The position numbers and the translations under genes are program-made. Below, piece after piece: positions 46,987 to 58,699 of a stretch of 64,000 nt of DNA (within the stretch, counting starts at the first letter, position 1; each line of letters opens with the position of its first letter). Source of the DNA: Sipunculus nudus (taxonomy: Eukaryota > Annelida > Sipuncula > Golfingiida > Sipunculidae). The notes below the pieces were generated by a model. It had not been told where the DNA came from and did not search any database. It was given only the letters and a program-made list of their open reading frames with translations. The DNA lies in the NCBI GenBank assembly GCA_026874595.1, contig CM049306.1:27023519-27087518 (forward strand), read 5' to 3'.

Positions 46987-47982
46987 ATGGATACCAGACA
47001 GAAAAGAAAACAAAAAGAGCAACCAGAGGGCACGTTGGATAAGTACGTCATTTGTGAAACAGAGACCAGTGGCGCAGGTAAAACCCGCAAGGCAAGTGTC
47101 ACTGAGAAAACATGGCCTCCCGTGCAGACCACAAGGAGTGAGCACCTGAAGGTGAGCGTGAACATGACATTGAGAAAAAATTGAATGACTTTTAAAGATG
47201 CGCTGTTGGGGGCAATAGACACTCTCAGAAATTCTTTGACAACTGAAATAGAAGTAAAGTTCAAAGTGTTAAAAGAAGATACAAACGCGAATGTGACAAA
47301 AATAGTAAAACTTGAACAAAGCCTTGAATTCTCCCAGAAAGAACTTGAAATATATAAAACGCACACAGATGAATTGATAGAGGAAAACAAAAAATTGAAA
47401 GAGGAGTTGGCAAGTGTCAAGACATTTCAGAGTAAAATGGAGAAAGATTTTGAAGAAACCAAAAGACAATTGCTTGATAAAATGAATGAAGCAGAGCGGT
47501 ATTCAAGAGAATTTAATGTTAGGGTTGCCGGGCTAACTGAAACTAATGGAGAAAACTGCGTGAAACTGGTGGCTCAAATAATATCTGAAAAAGAACTGAT
47601 GGAAAGAAAATCGGTGGAGGAAATAGAGAACCTGATTGAGAATGCCCATCGGACAGGCAAAGGACTACCAAATAAGCAGAGGCAAATAATTGCTAAATTT
47701 GTGAAAAGAACTGATAGGAATACAATAGTAAAGAATGCAAAGAGTCAGCTGAATAGAGTAGAAGGCGCCAAAATTAAAATGTTCGAAGACCTTACAAAAG
47801 CAGATTATGAGCTAAAGAAAAGAGCGCAACCGCAGATTGAGGCTGCTTATAATGACCAGAAGAAAGCCGTGTTCCGCCGAGGGAAACTAATAATAAATGG
47901 ACACCTGGTGGCAATACAAGGCAAAGCTGGAGCGCGACTCGAAATGATAAGCCAGCGGAACGTGGCCCAAGCCCTGGATTGA
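46987..47982 (+). pseudogene. LINE ORF1 (L1-type RNA-binding protein), one stop
   Basis: The ATG at 46987 opens a frame that runs to 47982, broken once by TGA at 47182-47184; translation could restart at the next codon, ATG at 47185. After a basic N-terminus come a coiled coil (about 47270-47500: QSLEFSQKELEIYK.., ELIEENKKLKEELASVK) and an RRM-like domain with NVRVAGL, ENAHRTGK and IIAKFVKRTDRNTIVKNAK. A C-terminal domain follows with KMFEDLTKADYELKKRAQP and FRRGKLIING. This order is that of L1 ORF1p, a nucleic-acid chaperone that trimerises through the coiled coil. Confidence 0.85.
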
Positions 47983-48581
47983 AGAATCGCCTAGAGACTG
48001 AATGGCCAGGGACCACACGCATGAATGCCCATGACTGCAGCTCTACCTGAGACGATTTTGGGTGCAATGTTTTTGGACTTTGTTTCTTTATTTTCAGAGT
48101 CGTAAAATTGACTCGGTTAAATATTTAATAATAAAGACTGAAATAATAGTTACATTAACAGTTTATTTTTCAGATCAATAAGAAGACTTGAAAGTGCTGT
48201 AAAATAGTTATTTAAAATGTGTTTCATCTTGTTCTGTTTAATCATGTTTAATATCGGTGATCAGATCGAGGCCTCGCTGGTAATGTTTAACCGGATAACA
48301 GTTTTTGCCGTTTACTGTGTGGATAGTGACCGAGCCTCTATTGTCGCTCATTACCAAGTGGTACGTGAGTTGTGAAAGACTCAGGGGTAGGTACTGTCAT
48401 ATTTGTGTGCTTTGTAGTAATATGTCTGTAGTTGTTATCTATGTTGATGTACATGATACATCATTTAGTATGTCATTTATTAATTCACTTTTTGGTATAT
48501 CCACCATCACCTTTTATACGAAGGTTCGACCATACCTTACATTATTGGTAAAAAATAATATGTCACAAAGATATATTCCTT

Positions 48582-51500
48582 GAATTTACAGTAGCGACCC
48601 TCAATACCAGAGAGATAAATAATACAAAGAAAAGGAGGACAGTGTTTACATGGATGAGGCGACAAAAGGCGAATGTTATATTTCTACAAAAGACGTATAG
48701 TAGTAAATCATGCGAAGTACAATGGCGTAATGAGTGGGGAGGTCATATACTTTATAACCATGGAAGTAATCATAGTAGAGGTGTTGCTGTTTTATTCAAA
48801 CCGGGGTTAGATTATCAGATTATAAGAATTAATATTGATGAAGAAGGAAGAATACTCATAGTAGAAACATTAATTCAAGATCAAGTTATATATTTCTGTA
48901 ATTTATATGCCCCAAATCAAGAAAGTAAACAAATTGCTTTCTTTAAAAAGGTAAAAAATAAGCTTTTAGAATTTGGAGTGGATGAAGATAAAAATCTTAT
49001 TATAGGGGGTGATTTTAATATTGTATTTTGTAATATTGATAAGGATGGAGTAAGAGAACAAAGTAAAAGTAGTAGATATAGTGAACGATCTGTCAAGCTG
49101 CTTTAATTTAATTGATATATGGAGAACTCAGAATGAAACAACAAAAATGTTTACATGGCATCAAAAAGAACCTGAAATTCATTGTAGATTAGACATGTAT
49201 TTCATTTCTAGTGCTTTACAAGATTTTGTAAATAATTGTGACATTATCCCAGCTGCAATGACAGATCACTCTGGTGTAGTTTTGAAATTTGAAGATACGA
49301 AGCAGACCGCAAGAGGGAATGGGTACTGGAAATTTAACAATGATTTATTAAATGACCCTCAATATGTTGGTATGATAGAAAATAAAATTGATGATTGGTG
49401 TAAAGAATTGGCAAGTACAAATTGCAGGGGAAAATGGGAGTTATTAAAATATTTTATTAGAAAAGAAACCATAGTTTACTCAAAGAAAATTAAGAAGAAA
49501 ATAAATGATCATTATGATCAATTAGCTTCAAGACTAAAATATTTAGAGAGAGAAAACACAGATACTGAAGAATACTTCAAGCTAAAAGAAACACTGAACT
49601 GTTTAGATCTTAAAAAGGCTGAAGGGACAATTATTAGAGCCAGAGTGAGATGGAGAGAATGGGGAGAGAGGAGTTCAAGGTATTTTTATCAGCTAGAGAA
49701 AAGAAATGCAGTAAAGAAACATATTAGAAAACTTAAATCACAGGACACTGAAGACACGATATCTGATAATAAAGAAATACTATTAACAGTAAAATTATTT
49801 TATGAAAATTTGTACAAAAGTAGATATCGAAAAAATGTTTTATCTGAAGGTCAAATAGTTTTTGATAATCCAAGTCTGGTCAAACTTACAGATGAACAAA
49901 AAATAATATGTGAAGGTCTACTTACTCTAGATGAGTGTGAAAAGGTAGTTAATTCCATGAAAAATAATAAATCCCCTGGAAATGATGGTTTATCCATAGA
50001 ATTTTATAAATGTTTTTGGAAAAGGGTGGGGCCCTTGTTAGTTGATTCATTCAACGATTCATATCATGTAGGGGAAATGTCACCATCTCAAAGACAGTCA
50101 ATTATAACACTCCTAGAAAAAAAAGGGAAAGACAGATTACTTATTAAAAACTGGCGCCCAATTTCTTTATTGAATAATGATTATAAAATTGCATCCAAAA
50201 CAATAGCAGAAAGAATAAAAAAAGATCTGGCACATGTTATACATATTAACCAGCATGGCTTCGTAAAAGGGAGATATATAGGAGAAGCAGTCAGGACAGT
50301 ACTTGATACTATGGAATATTTAAAGATGAGTAGACACCCAGGATTATAAGTATACGTTGATTTTGAAAAAGCTTATGATTCATTAGAATGGGAATTTATG
50401 TTAAATGTATTAAAACAAATTAATTTTGGAAATGATTTGATATCCTGGGTAAAAACATTTTACAATAATATCGCTTCATGTGTAACAAATAATGGATACA
50501 GTTCAGGCTATTTCCAAGTTGAGAGAGGTGTTCGACAAGGGGATCCCCTCTGACCATACTTATTTATCTTAGCAATAGAACCCTTAGCAGAAGCAATAAG
50601 ACAAAATAATCAGATACAGGGAATTAAGGTAAATAAAGAAATAGAGCTAAAGTGTTTATTGTATGCAGATGATTTGACAGCTATAATGAAAGATGGTGAA
50701 TCTGCAGACAAATTATTAAGTCTGATTGAAGCCTTTTCCAGAGTTTCAGGCCTTAAAATTAACCAAGAAAAATCAGAAGCCATGTGGCTTGGTTCAAAGG
50801 CAAATTGTAAGGAACAACCAATAAATGTTAACTGGAAGACATCTGTCAAAATATTAGGAATTAATATCTCACATGATCAAAATAAAATGATAGATCAGAA
50901 TATTCAACCAAAACTAAAAGATGCTAAAGAAACACTTAATGCTTGGAGAAGTAGAAATTTAACTTTAAATGGAAGGATTATGTTAGCAAAGTCATTGGGT
51001 TATTCTAAGTTTCAATATGTAGCATCAGTAGTAGATATACCTGAAAATTATAAAAGGGAAGTTGACCGTTTGCTGTTTAAATTTATATGGAAAGGGAAAA
51101 AAGAGGACGGATAAAAAGAAGGATTTTAATGGATGAATATGAACAAGGTGGACAGAAAATGGTTAATGTAAAATGTATGATTGAGGCCCAAAGGATAAAT
51201 TGGGTGAAAAGATATTTATATGGAAATAATATCCCATGGAAATCCCTAGTGGATTCACTGTGTAATCATTATGGAGGGTTTTCACTCCTTTTACAGTGTA
51301 ACTACTCTAGAGCAATATTACATAAACTACCATCCTTTATAGAGAAATTTTTAAAATATGGAAAACTGTTAGAGAAGAAAAGGATCAAGAAATTATTTGG
51401 AATAATTGCAACATAACTTTTAATGGGAAACCTTTGTTTATTGAAAATATGAAAAATGCAGGTTTACTTTTTATATCAGATTTGGTAGAACAAGGTAAAA

Positions 51501-52279
51501 TAATACCTTTTCTAGAGTGGAGGAATAGAGGAGTTAAAGTGAAATATTACATGTCTTGGAGAAGTATAATTAGTCAGGTATGGAAAGCATTGAGGTTTAT
51601 AAATTCTGCTGAATGTTCTAACAATGATGAATGGATTTTGAAATACACCAAGACAAAGCTCTCAGAGGTTACCTCAAAACAATTGTATAAAGTTTTATTA
51701 GATAACATCCCAAGGGACATGGGTAAAGGTGAAAAAAAGCATGAAGAAATTAATGATATACAAGACGGTCAGTGGACAGCTATATATAAATTACCCTGGA
51801 TAACTACCAACGATAAAAAACTCCAAGATTTCCAATACAAGATAATCCATTGGATATTGGTTTTGAATGATTGGCTTTATAAATGTAAATTAATTGAAAA
51901 TGAAAAATGCACATTCTGTGCCAATGAGAGAGAGACATTAGAACCTTTCATATATGAGAGTGAAATAAGCAGACAATTTTGGGAAGAATTAGAAAATCAT
52001 TGCATGTTTTCAACAGGGAAAGATTGGAGTCGAGATGTAAAAAAAATATTATTTGGTATTATAAGAGATATAAATTTAAATAAGATCATAAATATCATTA
52101 TTTTGCTTGGTAAGAAATACTTATATGAGTGCAGGTATTATGGAACAAAACCAAAGGTCACAATATTTATGCATAAAGTTAAACAGTATCATGACATAGA
52201 GATAGAGATGGCGAAGAAAGGTAATAAATTGACTGAGACTAGAGAATTGTGGTCATGTCTAAACTTATCACAAAGTTGA
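48582..52279 (+). pseudogene. LINE ORF2 (AP endonuclease + reverse transcriptase), broken
   Basis: Endonuclease motifs present: NNTKKRRT start region, GGDFN, CRLDMYFIS and TDHSG. The catalytic glutamate motif reads QKTYS where the family has QETxS, so this Glu is Lys. RT motifs present: NKSPGNDGLSIEFYK, NWRPISLLNNDYKI, QHGFVKGR, DFEKAYDSLEW, QGDPL and YADDL. Breaks: a frame change near 49.08-49.10 kb, TAA at 50347-50349, TGA just after QGDPL (about 50551), and frame changes near 51.11 and 51.37-51.41 kb. The C-terminal zinc-knuckle region reads CTFCANERETLEPF.YES and appears to lack its usual His and last Cys. Not functional as it stands. Confidence 0.9.
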
Positions 52280-52917
52280 TATTTAGGTGACAATATTTCG
52301 CTCGTGTTGTATTTTTGTTCCTTTTGTGCTATATGTTGTGCTTTTGTGTATTGAAATTGTTATGGTATTGTGTTATATGTAAATATGTAAAAAAAAAAAA
52401 AAAAAAATAATGCAACTTGAAAAAAAATAAGGAAATATATTAACTCGCTCAACATAATAATTCTTGAAGCTAGAGACTTTTTTTCAGGGATATAACTTCA
52501 TTTGATCAAGATTCCATTGTACACCGAAAATTAGATCTGAATTTTGCAATTTTTTCAAGTTATTAGCATAAATATAAAATCAGTACCTTAAATTTGCCCA
52601 ACTTTGGCCATGGCAAATGTATTTTCCAGTATGTACTGTGGATTTTATTTTCACAGCATGTACACACAAGGATTTAATCTGTTAAAATCTTAAATTTTAA
52701 AATAAAGGCTAAAAAATTAGGCTTATTATTGACTTTTTTGTGGAGGCTCTTGTAGTATTCCCTTACATTGTCAAGCAGCCCACTTGGGGCCACTGTAGGT
52801 CATTCAGTATAGCTCTCTGTGCCCAGGGTGTTGTTATGAAATCCCATCACTCCTGCAAGCCCTCTCTCTTTGTTGAACTTATCCAGGCTGTCTGCAGTTA
52901 ATACCACAGGGAGTCTT

Positions 52918-52945
52918 CTCTCTCTCTCTCTCTCCCCCCCCCCCC
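52918..52945 (+). repeat. (TC)n-(C)n tract
   Basis: About eight TC pairs followed by a run of C, inside copy B. Confidence 0.8.
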
Positions 52946-54288
52946 ACCACACCCAATTCTGTTGACAGACCTGCACTATAAACAAGATGAATCTTATAAT
53001 TTCACATTTTTCAGCAACCAGCAGTAACAACAGAGACTCCTCCCCTACCGACCCCTTCAACACAGAACTCATAAACAAGATGAATCTTTTAATTATAATG
53101 TTAAATTAATTCTTTATGTTGAGACTTGGACAATTTAAATTTTTTTTAAAGATAAAAATGTTCAGGAATTGAATTCTAACATTAAAATGTTATAAAATAT
53201 TATGATCTAACATAAGTGCTAATTGACTAGATTTAAGAAGATATAAATAGTTTGTAGCATTTGTATCTCTTAAAGTTGGCAGGGCCTAGGTGTGAATAAT
53301 ACTATTAAACCTAGTTTTAAAATCAGAAATATTGGTCAAACTTTGTGGGAATAATTTTTAAATCATATGGCCATATATTTAACTATTGAAAACTTAATTT
53401 CTTCACACATTCTTTGTTTATGAAATGTAACTTTCATATAACATTTACCGTTGGCCCATTTTTCCCTTGGTGCATCATAAAATGGTTTCAGGCCACAAGT
53501 TTTTTACACATTGCATATGTTTTAGCTTATGTCCATTATTCTGTAATCTACAGAGATTAATTTTAACAGCTCCATTTTCTCTTTGCTTTTGAAATGCTAT
53601 TATACATAAACCAAAAGAAATAAGAATATTTTGCATTTGCTAATATTTTCCAAAATTCAGCTGAGCGACGTGACCCATGGGTCCCCTTGTTTGGAAGCAG
53701 AAATGTAGATTATTTCTCATATCAGATATGAAGTTGATACAACCTCGTACACATCTCATAATTTTAGGTTAAAAATGGTCAATTTTGGTTGACAGCTGGT
53801 ATTTCAGAGCTTATTATAGGATTATGAACAATACCTCAAGCACCAACTTTATACAGATGTTTGCTTAAGGTCTTATTCTCTTCCACTGAGCCAGTTATGA
53901 TGTCACTGCTATCCATTTTGGTTGTTATTTTATTCAATCAAACCCCGCTTGATAATTTTTTTTACAGTTTTAAATGCTCTTGTATATGAAAAGGATTTGT
54001 CTTACACTCTGTTTTTGTCATATGACATTTTGCATTTTATGCATATTTAAAGTCCTGAAAATCTCAGAGGGATACCTTTAATGGTTCTGAAGATATATTG
54101 ATTTAAAAAATAAAAAAATTACAGGCAGAAATTAAAGAAAGGTGACCCTTCTAACTTTGTAGGCCTATAAAAATTACAGGAATGAGTCCTGAAAGCCAAT
54201 ATCTTGGGATTCTCCGTCAAATGTATCAAGGAATGCATAAAAACCTTTTTTCTTGATTTTTGTCTATTTGACATGGAATGACCCTACT

Positions 54289-55592
54289 GTATAATATTCT
54301 CTGTAAAATCTGCGGCTTAAGTTAGAAAACTGGTGCACTTAAACCTTCAAATCCTCACTGAACTTACTAGGTACACTGCGGCTTTAGATGGATGATTCCC
54401 TTGAAGTCTTCATCATGGTATGGACATATCTATGCAATAAGTGGGAGGTGACAGTCATGCTCAAGAGGATATTGACCTAAAGGCTGATTCGAGTGAACTA
54501 TATTCTTGATCTGATGTATAAAAGGAACTGATAAATTCTGTCATGTCTAGAACATAAGGTTAATATAACTGATTTGATTTTTGCAAAAATAATACAAGGC
54601 TTAATAAACCCTGTTGCAATTAAATGTTCACACGTTGGCAGATCTTGGCAGGCCTTCTTTCCTTATCTGTATTAGATATTTGTTTAATTTTTTTTTTAAT
54701 TATCAAAATTTCTGTCAACTTTTCACCAATTTATTGTCTTTGAATTTATATTATTACAGATCAGCCAAGGATATCAGAACACCTGAATGGCTCCAGCTGG
54801 CATGGTTTCATGCACTAAAAGTCCAGTTGAGACTTTAAAGGGGGGTTTTCCAGATCTCGTTTTCTGAGGGCATTGCGGATGGGGTACAAGAAAGTTTGGA
54901 TGCTGCTTGTAAAGCATGAGGCTTAAGATAGAGAATTTATGGTAGATCAATTCTTCTGACCTGAAAATATGTCAGGCAAAAGTAAATAAACCAATGGCTT
55001 ACACAACAGATAGAACATGCATGCCTATTTGTGGGAATTTGTGTTACATATTTTTTCTGTTTCATTCATAGTGTTTAAATAAAATTTGAATGTGACAACA
55101 TTAAACATATTTGATCATGTAATATTAGATGTATTTAAATATTTTTTTTCTCTGCATGATTGGTTGTAACAGTCTGAAATGCCCATGTCAGTATTGTCTT
55201 CTTGAGTTTATTTTTGCCTGTACATATCATAGGACTGTTTAATGATTAATAATGAGGAACATTACCAAAGTAAATGAAGATGAAAAATAAATTCCAAAAT
55301 GCCTGGGTAAAATTATGTTTATTTGCACAAGCAGTTACATAAACAGTACAGTATTTATCACTAGATGTTGCCCCAAAGTTAAATTTCATGTTTGACCTAA
55401 TTCACACCCTTGCCCCTAGAAGTTCTCCATTATCATTGGATCTTTTGGTCACTGACATTGCCCTTGTCCTAGATGATGGAACCAGATAAAATTCCCTTTC
55501 CACCAAAACCCAGTCTTTAGCAGATTTACCAGATCACACCTTTTGCTTCTATTTTCTTGTCACCTTTACCAAACATAGTCATCTCTTTTTTA
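54289..55592. other. ZRANB1 intron, no feature
   Basis: AT-rich and apparently single-copy. The plus-strand frame at 54614-54838 spans an ATTACAG acceptor-like site but is not TRABID sequence. Confidence 0.4.
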
Positions 55593-56165
55593 TTAGCTCA
55601 GCTGAATGTAAGTCAACTGAGCTGTAGTGATCAGTCAGTGTCTGTCGTCAGTCTCTCTGTCTGTCTGTCTGTTAGACTGGCACATTTTGACACACTGGGA
55701 CTTAGAAACCTGTAACTGAATATCCAAGGAGGTCAATAAAAATCTACTTGGAAACCTATATTAGGTACCTGTGACCTATATGCTCCAACTATTTGGCTTG
55801 TAAGTTCCCCCCCGCCCCCCTAGAATAATTAAAATTTGATATAAAACCAAGTATCTTGATAATTAATGCATGGATTGCCCTGAATATTGACCATGACAAG
55901 GTTTATCAGTTCCCGAAAACTGATGGCGCCACTTGCATTTTTTCTCATTTTTACAATTTGTTGCTTTTGAGACCATGAAATGACAGCAGTCGTGTCAGTT
56001 TTTTACTGTAGTTTCTAGTGTCCCAAAACCTGATGTGTTTATTGATTATGACTGGTTTCTTCAGTTCCTGAAGACTGGTGGTGCCACAGGTATTTTTTTC
56101 TTTTTTTTTTAATGTTTTTATTCCTTTATTTGAGACTGCCAAATTATATTGATATATCAGATTTG
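55593..56165 (+). mobile_element. AGCTCAGCTGA-family 5' fragment (337-bp subfamily)
   Basis: Starts TTAGCTCAGCTGAATGTAAG with hairpin partner TCAACTGAGCTGTAGTGATC, then a (GTCT)n tract. Two diverged core units follow, with GATGGCGCCACTTGCA near 55922 and GGTGGTGCCACAGGTA near 56074, each after TCAGTTCC(T/C)GAA(G/A)ACTG. No 3' palindrome or CTTGTTT end is found, so it is truncated or ends within the next element. Confidence 0.6.
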
Positions 56166-56199
56166 CAAATGTGGTTTCATCTAGTGTCCTGAATACTTG

Positions 56200-56640
56200 T
56201 GTGTCATTAGGGGATGCCCTATAGTAATCACCTTGTCCATCCGTCCGTCTGTTCATCTGTTCCTCTTTCTGTATGTCTGTCAAATTTGTTTCCTGATGAT
56301 AACTCCAGTTTAGATTGACATATCAATTTCAAACTTGAATTATATATGGCACACCTCTTAAGCAAGAACTGTATTGATTTTCAGGTCATGAGGTCAAAGG
56401 TCAAGGTCACAGGACCCACTTTTAGAAAGATTGTGGATGCATTTTAAGCCAAACTTTTCATCCCAAACCTTCAATCTAGCAAATATAGGTGACCTGCAAA
56501 TAGAAGATCAACCTGATTGATTTTAGGGTCATGAGGTCAAAGGTCAAGGTCACAGGGGTCATCTGTCCAAATATTTGTTTCCAGCTGATAACTGCCTATT
56601 GGATTGAAATATTAGTTTCCATCTAGTCTAATATTTGACC
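56200..56640 (+). mobile_element. GGTCAAAGGTCA-family 5' portion
   Basis: Begins near TAGGGGATGCCCTATAGTAA, a short palindrome followed by CACCTTGTCCATCCGTCCGTC. Core units read GATAACTCCAGTTTAGATTG, GGTCATGAGGTCAAAGGTCA and AGGTCACAGG, the inverse of the 16-17 kb array. Two AGGTCAAAGGTCAAGGTCA clusters lie near 56392 and 56533. This supplies the 5' end that the 16-kb copy lacks in readable form. Confidence 0.65.
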
Positions 56641-56958
56641 CATCAATAAAGTAAAAACCCTTTTCAGGCTTTGGTCGTCCTTAAAAAGTCATGATTTTTT
56701 AGATTTGAAAAATCAGTAATAAGAAGTCTTGATGTTTTAGGAAATTCTCAGAAGTCATGAAAAAGTCATGAATTTCTTTTCCTTACTGTCTGAAAATGTT
56801 TTGTGTCAACTTTAAATATTATATTTATCAAAGATTTAAAGGCACATGAAAACCACCTTATTGAGACGACACCTGGGCATTTCATCACTTATTTTGCTGT
56901 TCTATCTATCTGGGCTGTTAACCCGTCAGTGCCATCATCCAATTCTTACAAATACTTT
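56641..56958. other. Spacer
   Basis: No gene or repeat recognised. It contains AAGTCATGA-type short words (56.69-56.78 kb). Confidence 0.3.
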
Positions 56959-57328
56959 TTAGCCCTCAGCCCTTAGGCTGATGGGCTATTGTCGTCATCC
57001 AAGCTGTCCGTCCGTCCGTCCGGCGTCCGTTAACTTTTACATTGTGAGCGGGATATCTTGAAAAGGATTCACCGCCAGAATTTTATTTCCTTGGTAAAGA
57101 TGTATATCAACAATATCTCGGTCAAGTTCGAAGATGGGTGACCCTGACATATTTTTCTACATTTTTGAGCTGATTATAGAAAAACACTTAGATGCTTATT
57201 ACTCAGGAACCATTTGGTGGATTTTCACAAAACTTACTATGCTTCTTGGGACTGATAGTCTGTACCTGCTTCATAAGTTTGGTGGCCCACCTACAATTTC
57301 TGATTTTTGATGAATTTTTATCAGATTT
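56959..57328 (+). mobile_element. AGCCCTCAGCC-family element, 5' part
   Basis: The 5' hairpin AGCCCTCAGCCCTTAGGCTG ATGGGCT is followed by ATTGTCGTC and GTCCGTCCGTCCGTCCGGCGTCC. The core has GGGATATCTTGAAAAGGATT and ACTCAGGAACCATTTGGTGG. It is interrupted at 57329 by the next element, and its 3' end is not found before 64 kb. Same architecture as the other families, with a different sequence. Confidence 0.6.
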
Positions 57329-58699
57329 TTAGCTCAGCTGACTGAAAGTCATCTGAGCTATAGGGATCACCTTTTGTCCGTCGTCCGTCCGGCCGTCCGG
57401 GCGTCTGTCCGTTAACAGGGCACAAATCGTAACCGCTTGAACTGGAATCTTCTTACTTGACATCCTGGGAGGTCCATGAAAAATCTCCTTGGAAACCAGA
57501 AATTAGGTCTCTGTTACCCATATCCTTCGAGCTATGGGGCCCCAAAGTACCCCCCAGAAAAGTCCAAAATTTCATACAAAAACTTCAATATCTCATTTAC
57601 TACTTGACTGATGGTCATGATTTTTGGCATACATATTGATCATGAGAGGTTCCATCAGTTCCTGAAGACTGGTGGCGCCACCTGTATTTTTCGATTTTTT
57701 ACGAATTTTTTTCTCTATTTTTGAGACCTTTAAAAATGTGAACATCTGTTAACAAGGCACAAATCGTAACGACTGGACTTAGAATCTTCATTCTCGACAC
57801 ACTGAGAGACCTATGAAAAGTCTCCATGAAAACCAGAAATTAGGTCTCTGTTACCCATATCCTTCCAGCTATGGGGCCCCAAACTACCCCCCAGAAAAGT
57901 CAAAAATTTCATACGAAAACTTCAATATCTCATTAAATACTTGACTGATGGTCATGATTTTTGTCAAACATATTGATCATGAGATGTTCCATCACTTCCT
58001 GCAGACTGGTGGCGCCACCTGTATCGTTCAATTTTTTACGAATTTTTTTCTCTATTTTTGAGACCTTTCAAAATGTAAACATCTGTTAACAAGGCACAAA
58101 TCGTAAAGACTGGACCTAGAATCTTCATTCTTGACACACTGAGAGACCTATGAAAAGTCTCCATGGAAACCAGAAATTAGGTCTCTGTTACCCATATTCT
58201 TCGAGCTATAGAGCCCCAAAGTACCCCCAAGAAAAGTTAAAAATTTCATACAAAAACTTCAGTATCTCATTAACTACTTGAATGATGGTCATGATTTGTG
58301 GCATAACTATTGATCATGAGATGTGTCATCTGTTCCAGCAGACTGGTGGCGCCACCTGTATCGTTCAATTTTTTACGATTTTTTCCTCTATTTTTGAGAC
58401 CTTTAAGGATGCTGTCATCTGTTAGCATGGCACAAATCGTAACAACTGGACCTAGAATCTTCTCTCTTGACATGCTGAGAGGCCCATGAAAAGTCTCCTT
58501 AAAAACTTGAAATTAGGTCTCTGTTACCCATAACCTCTGAGCTATGGGGCTCCGAAGTACAGCTCAGATTAATGGAAAATTTGATATAAAAGCTGAAGTA
58601 TCTGAACAACAAATGCAGGGATCACCATAATTGTTTGCATGGATTTTGATCATGGAGTGTGTCATCAGTTTCTGCAGCCTGGGTGCGCCACCTCTATTT
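57329..58699 (+). mobile_element. AGCTCAGCTGA-family element C with 337-bp tandem core
   Basis: 5' hairpin TTAGCTCAGCTGACTGAAAG..TCATCTGAGCTATAG, then GTCCGTCGTCCGTCCGGCC. Core units of 337 bases have GGTGGCGCCACC at 57671, 58008 and 58345, and the variant GGGTGCGCCACC at 58681. Each unit also has GGCACAAATCGTAA, TTAGGTCTCTGTTACCCATA and a CCCC(C/A)AGAAAAG phrase. Copy D1 is inserted in the fourth unit. The 3' end is not in view. Confidence 0.8.

Larger units (their letters stand above)
46890..52406 (+). mobile_element. Full-length L1/Tx1-type LINE, decayed
   Basis: A 16-bp duplication ATAATGCAACTTGAAA flanks the element (46874-46889 and 52407-52422), which ends in about 18 A. The ~5.5-kb unit holds a 5' UTR, ORF1 (L1-type RNA-binding protein) and ORF2 (AP endonuclease plus reverse transcriptase). 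The exact duplication and long A tail imply a fairly recent insertion. Even so, ORF1 has one stop and ORF2 two stops and three frame changes, so this copy cannot encode intact proteins. It lies in sense orientation to ZRANB1. Confidence 0.92.
45825..53692 (+). mobile_element. AGCTCAGCTGA-family element, copy B, split by a LINE
   Basis: Left part 45825-46889 and right part 52423-53692 form an element of about 2.3 kb. 5' end: TTAGCTCAGCTGACTATTAG with hairpin partner, TATAGT and (GTCC)n. 3' end: CAGCTGAGCGACGTGACCCA TGGGTCC, then CCTTGTTT. GACCCATGGGTC is a perfect palindrome. Its units match copies A and D1. The LINE interrupts it at CATAATGCAACTTGAAA; A and D1 read CATAATGCACTTTGTAAAAA there without interruption. 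Confidence 0.85.
42032..54284. mobile_element. TIR element expanded to 12.25 kb by nested insertions
   Basis: GGGTCATTCCATGTCAAATA plus GACAA at 42032-42056 recurs exactly inverted at 54284-54260: a perfect 25-bp terminal inverted repeat. TACT lies just outside both ends (42028-42031, 54285-54288). Inside are the ATGCCCCC element (42722-44259) and AGCTCAGCTGA copy B with its LINE (45825-53692). Removing these leaves about 2.85 kb, a normal size for a DNA transposon. The remaining sequence (42057-42720, 44261-45824, 53693-54259) has no recognisable transposase. Superfamily not determined. Confidence 0.75.

Noticed and set aside
54614-54838. Possible next exon of ZRANB1 after an ATTACAG acceptor
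   Set aside because: Joined in phase 1 it reads DQPRISEHLNGSS..HGFMH then stops, with no likeness to the TRABID segment that should follow.
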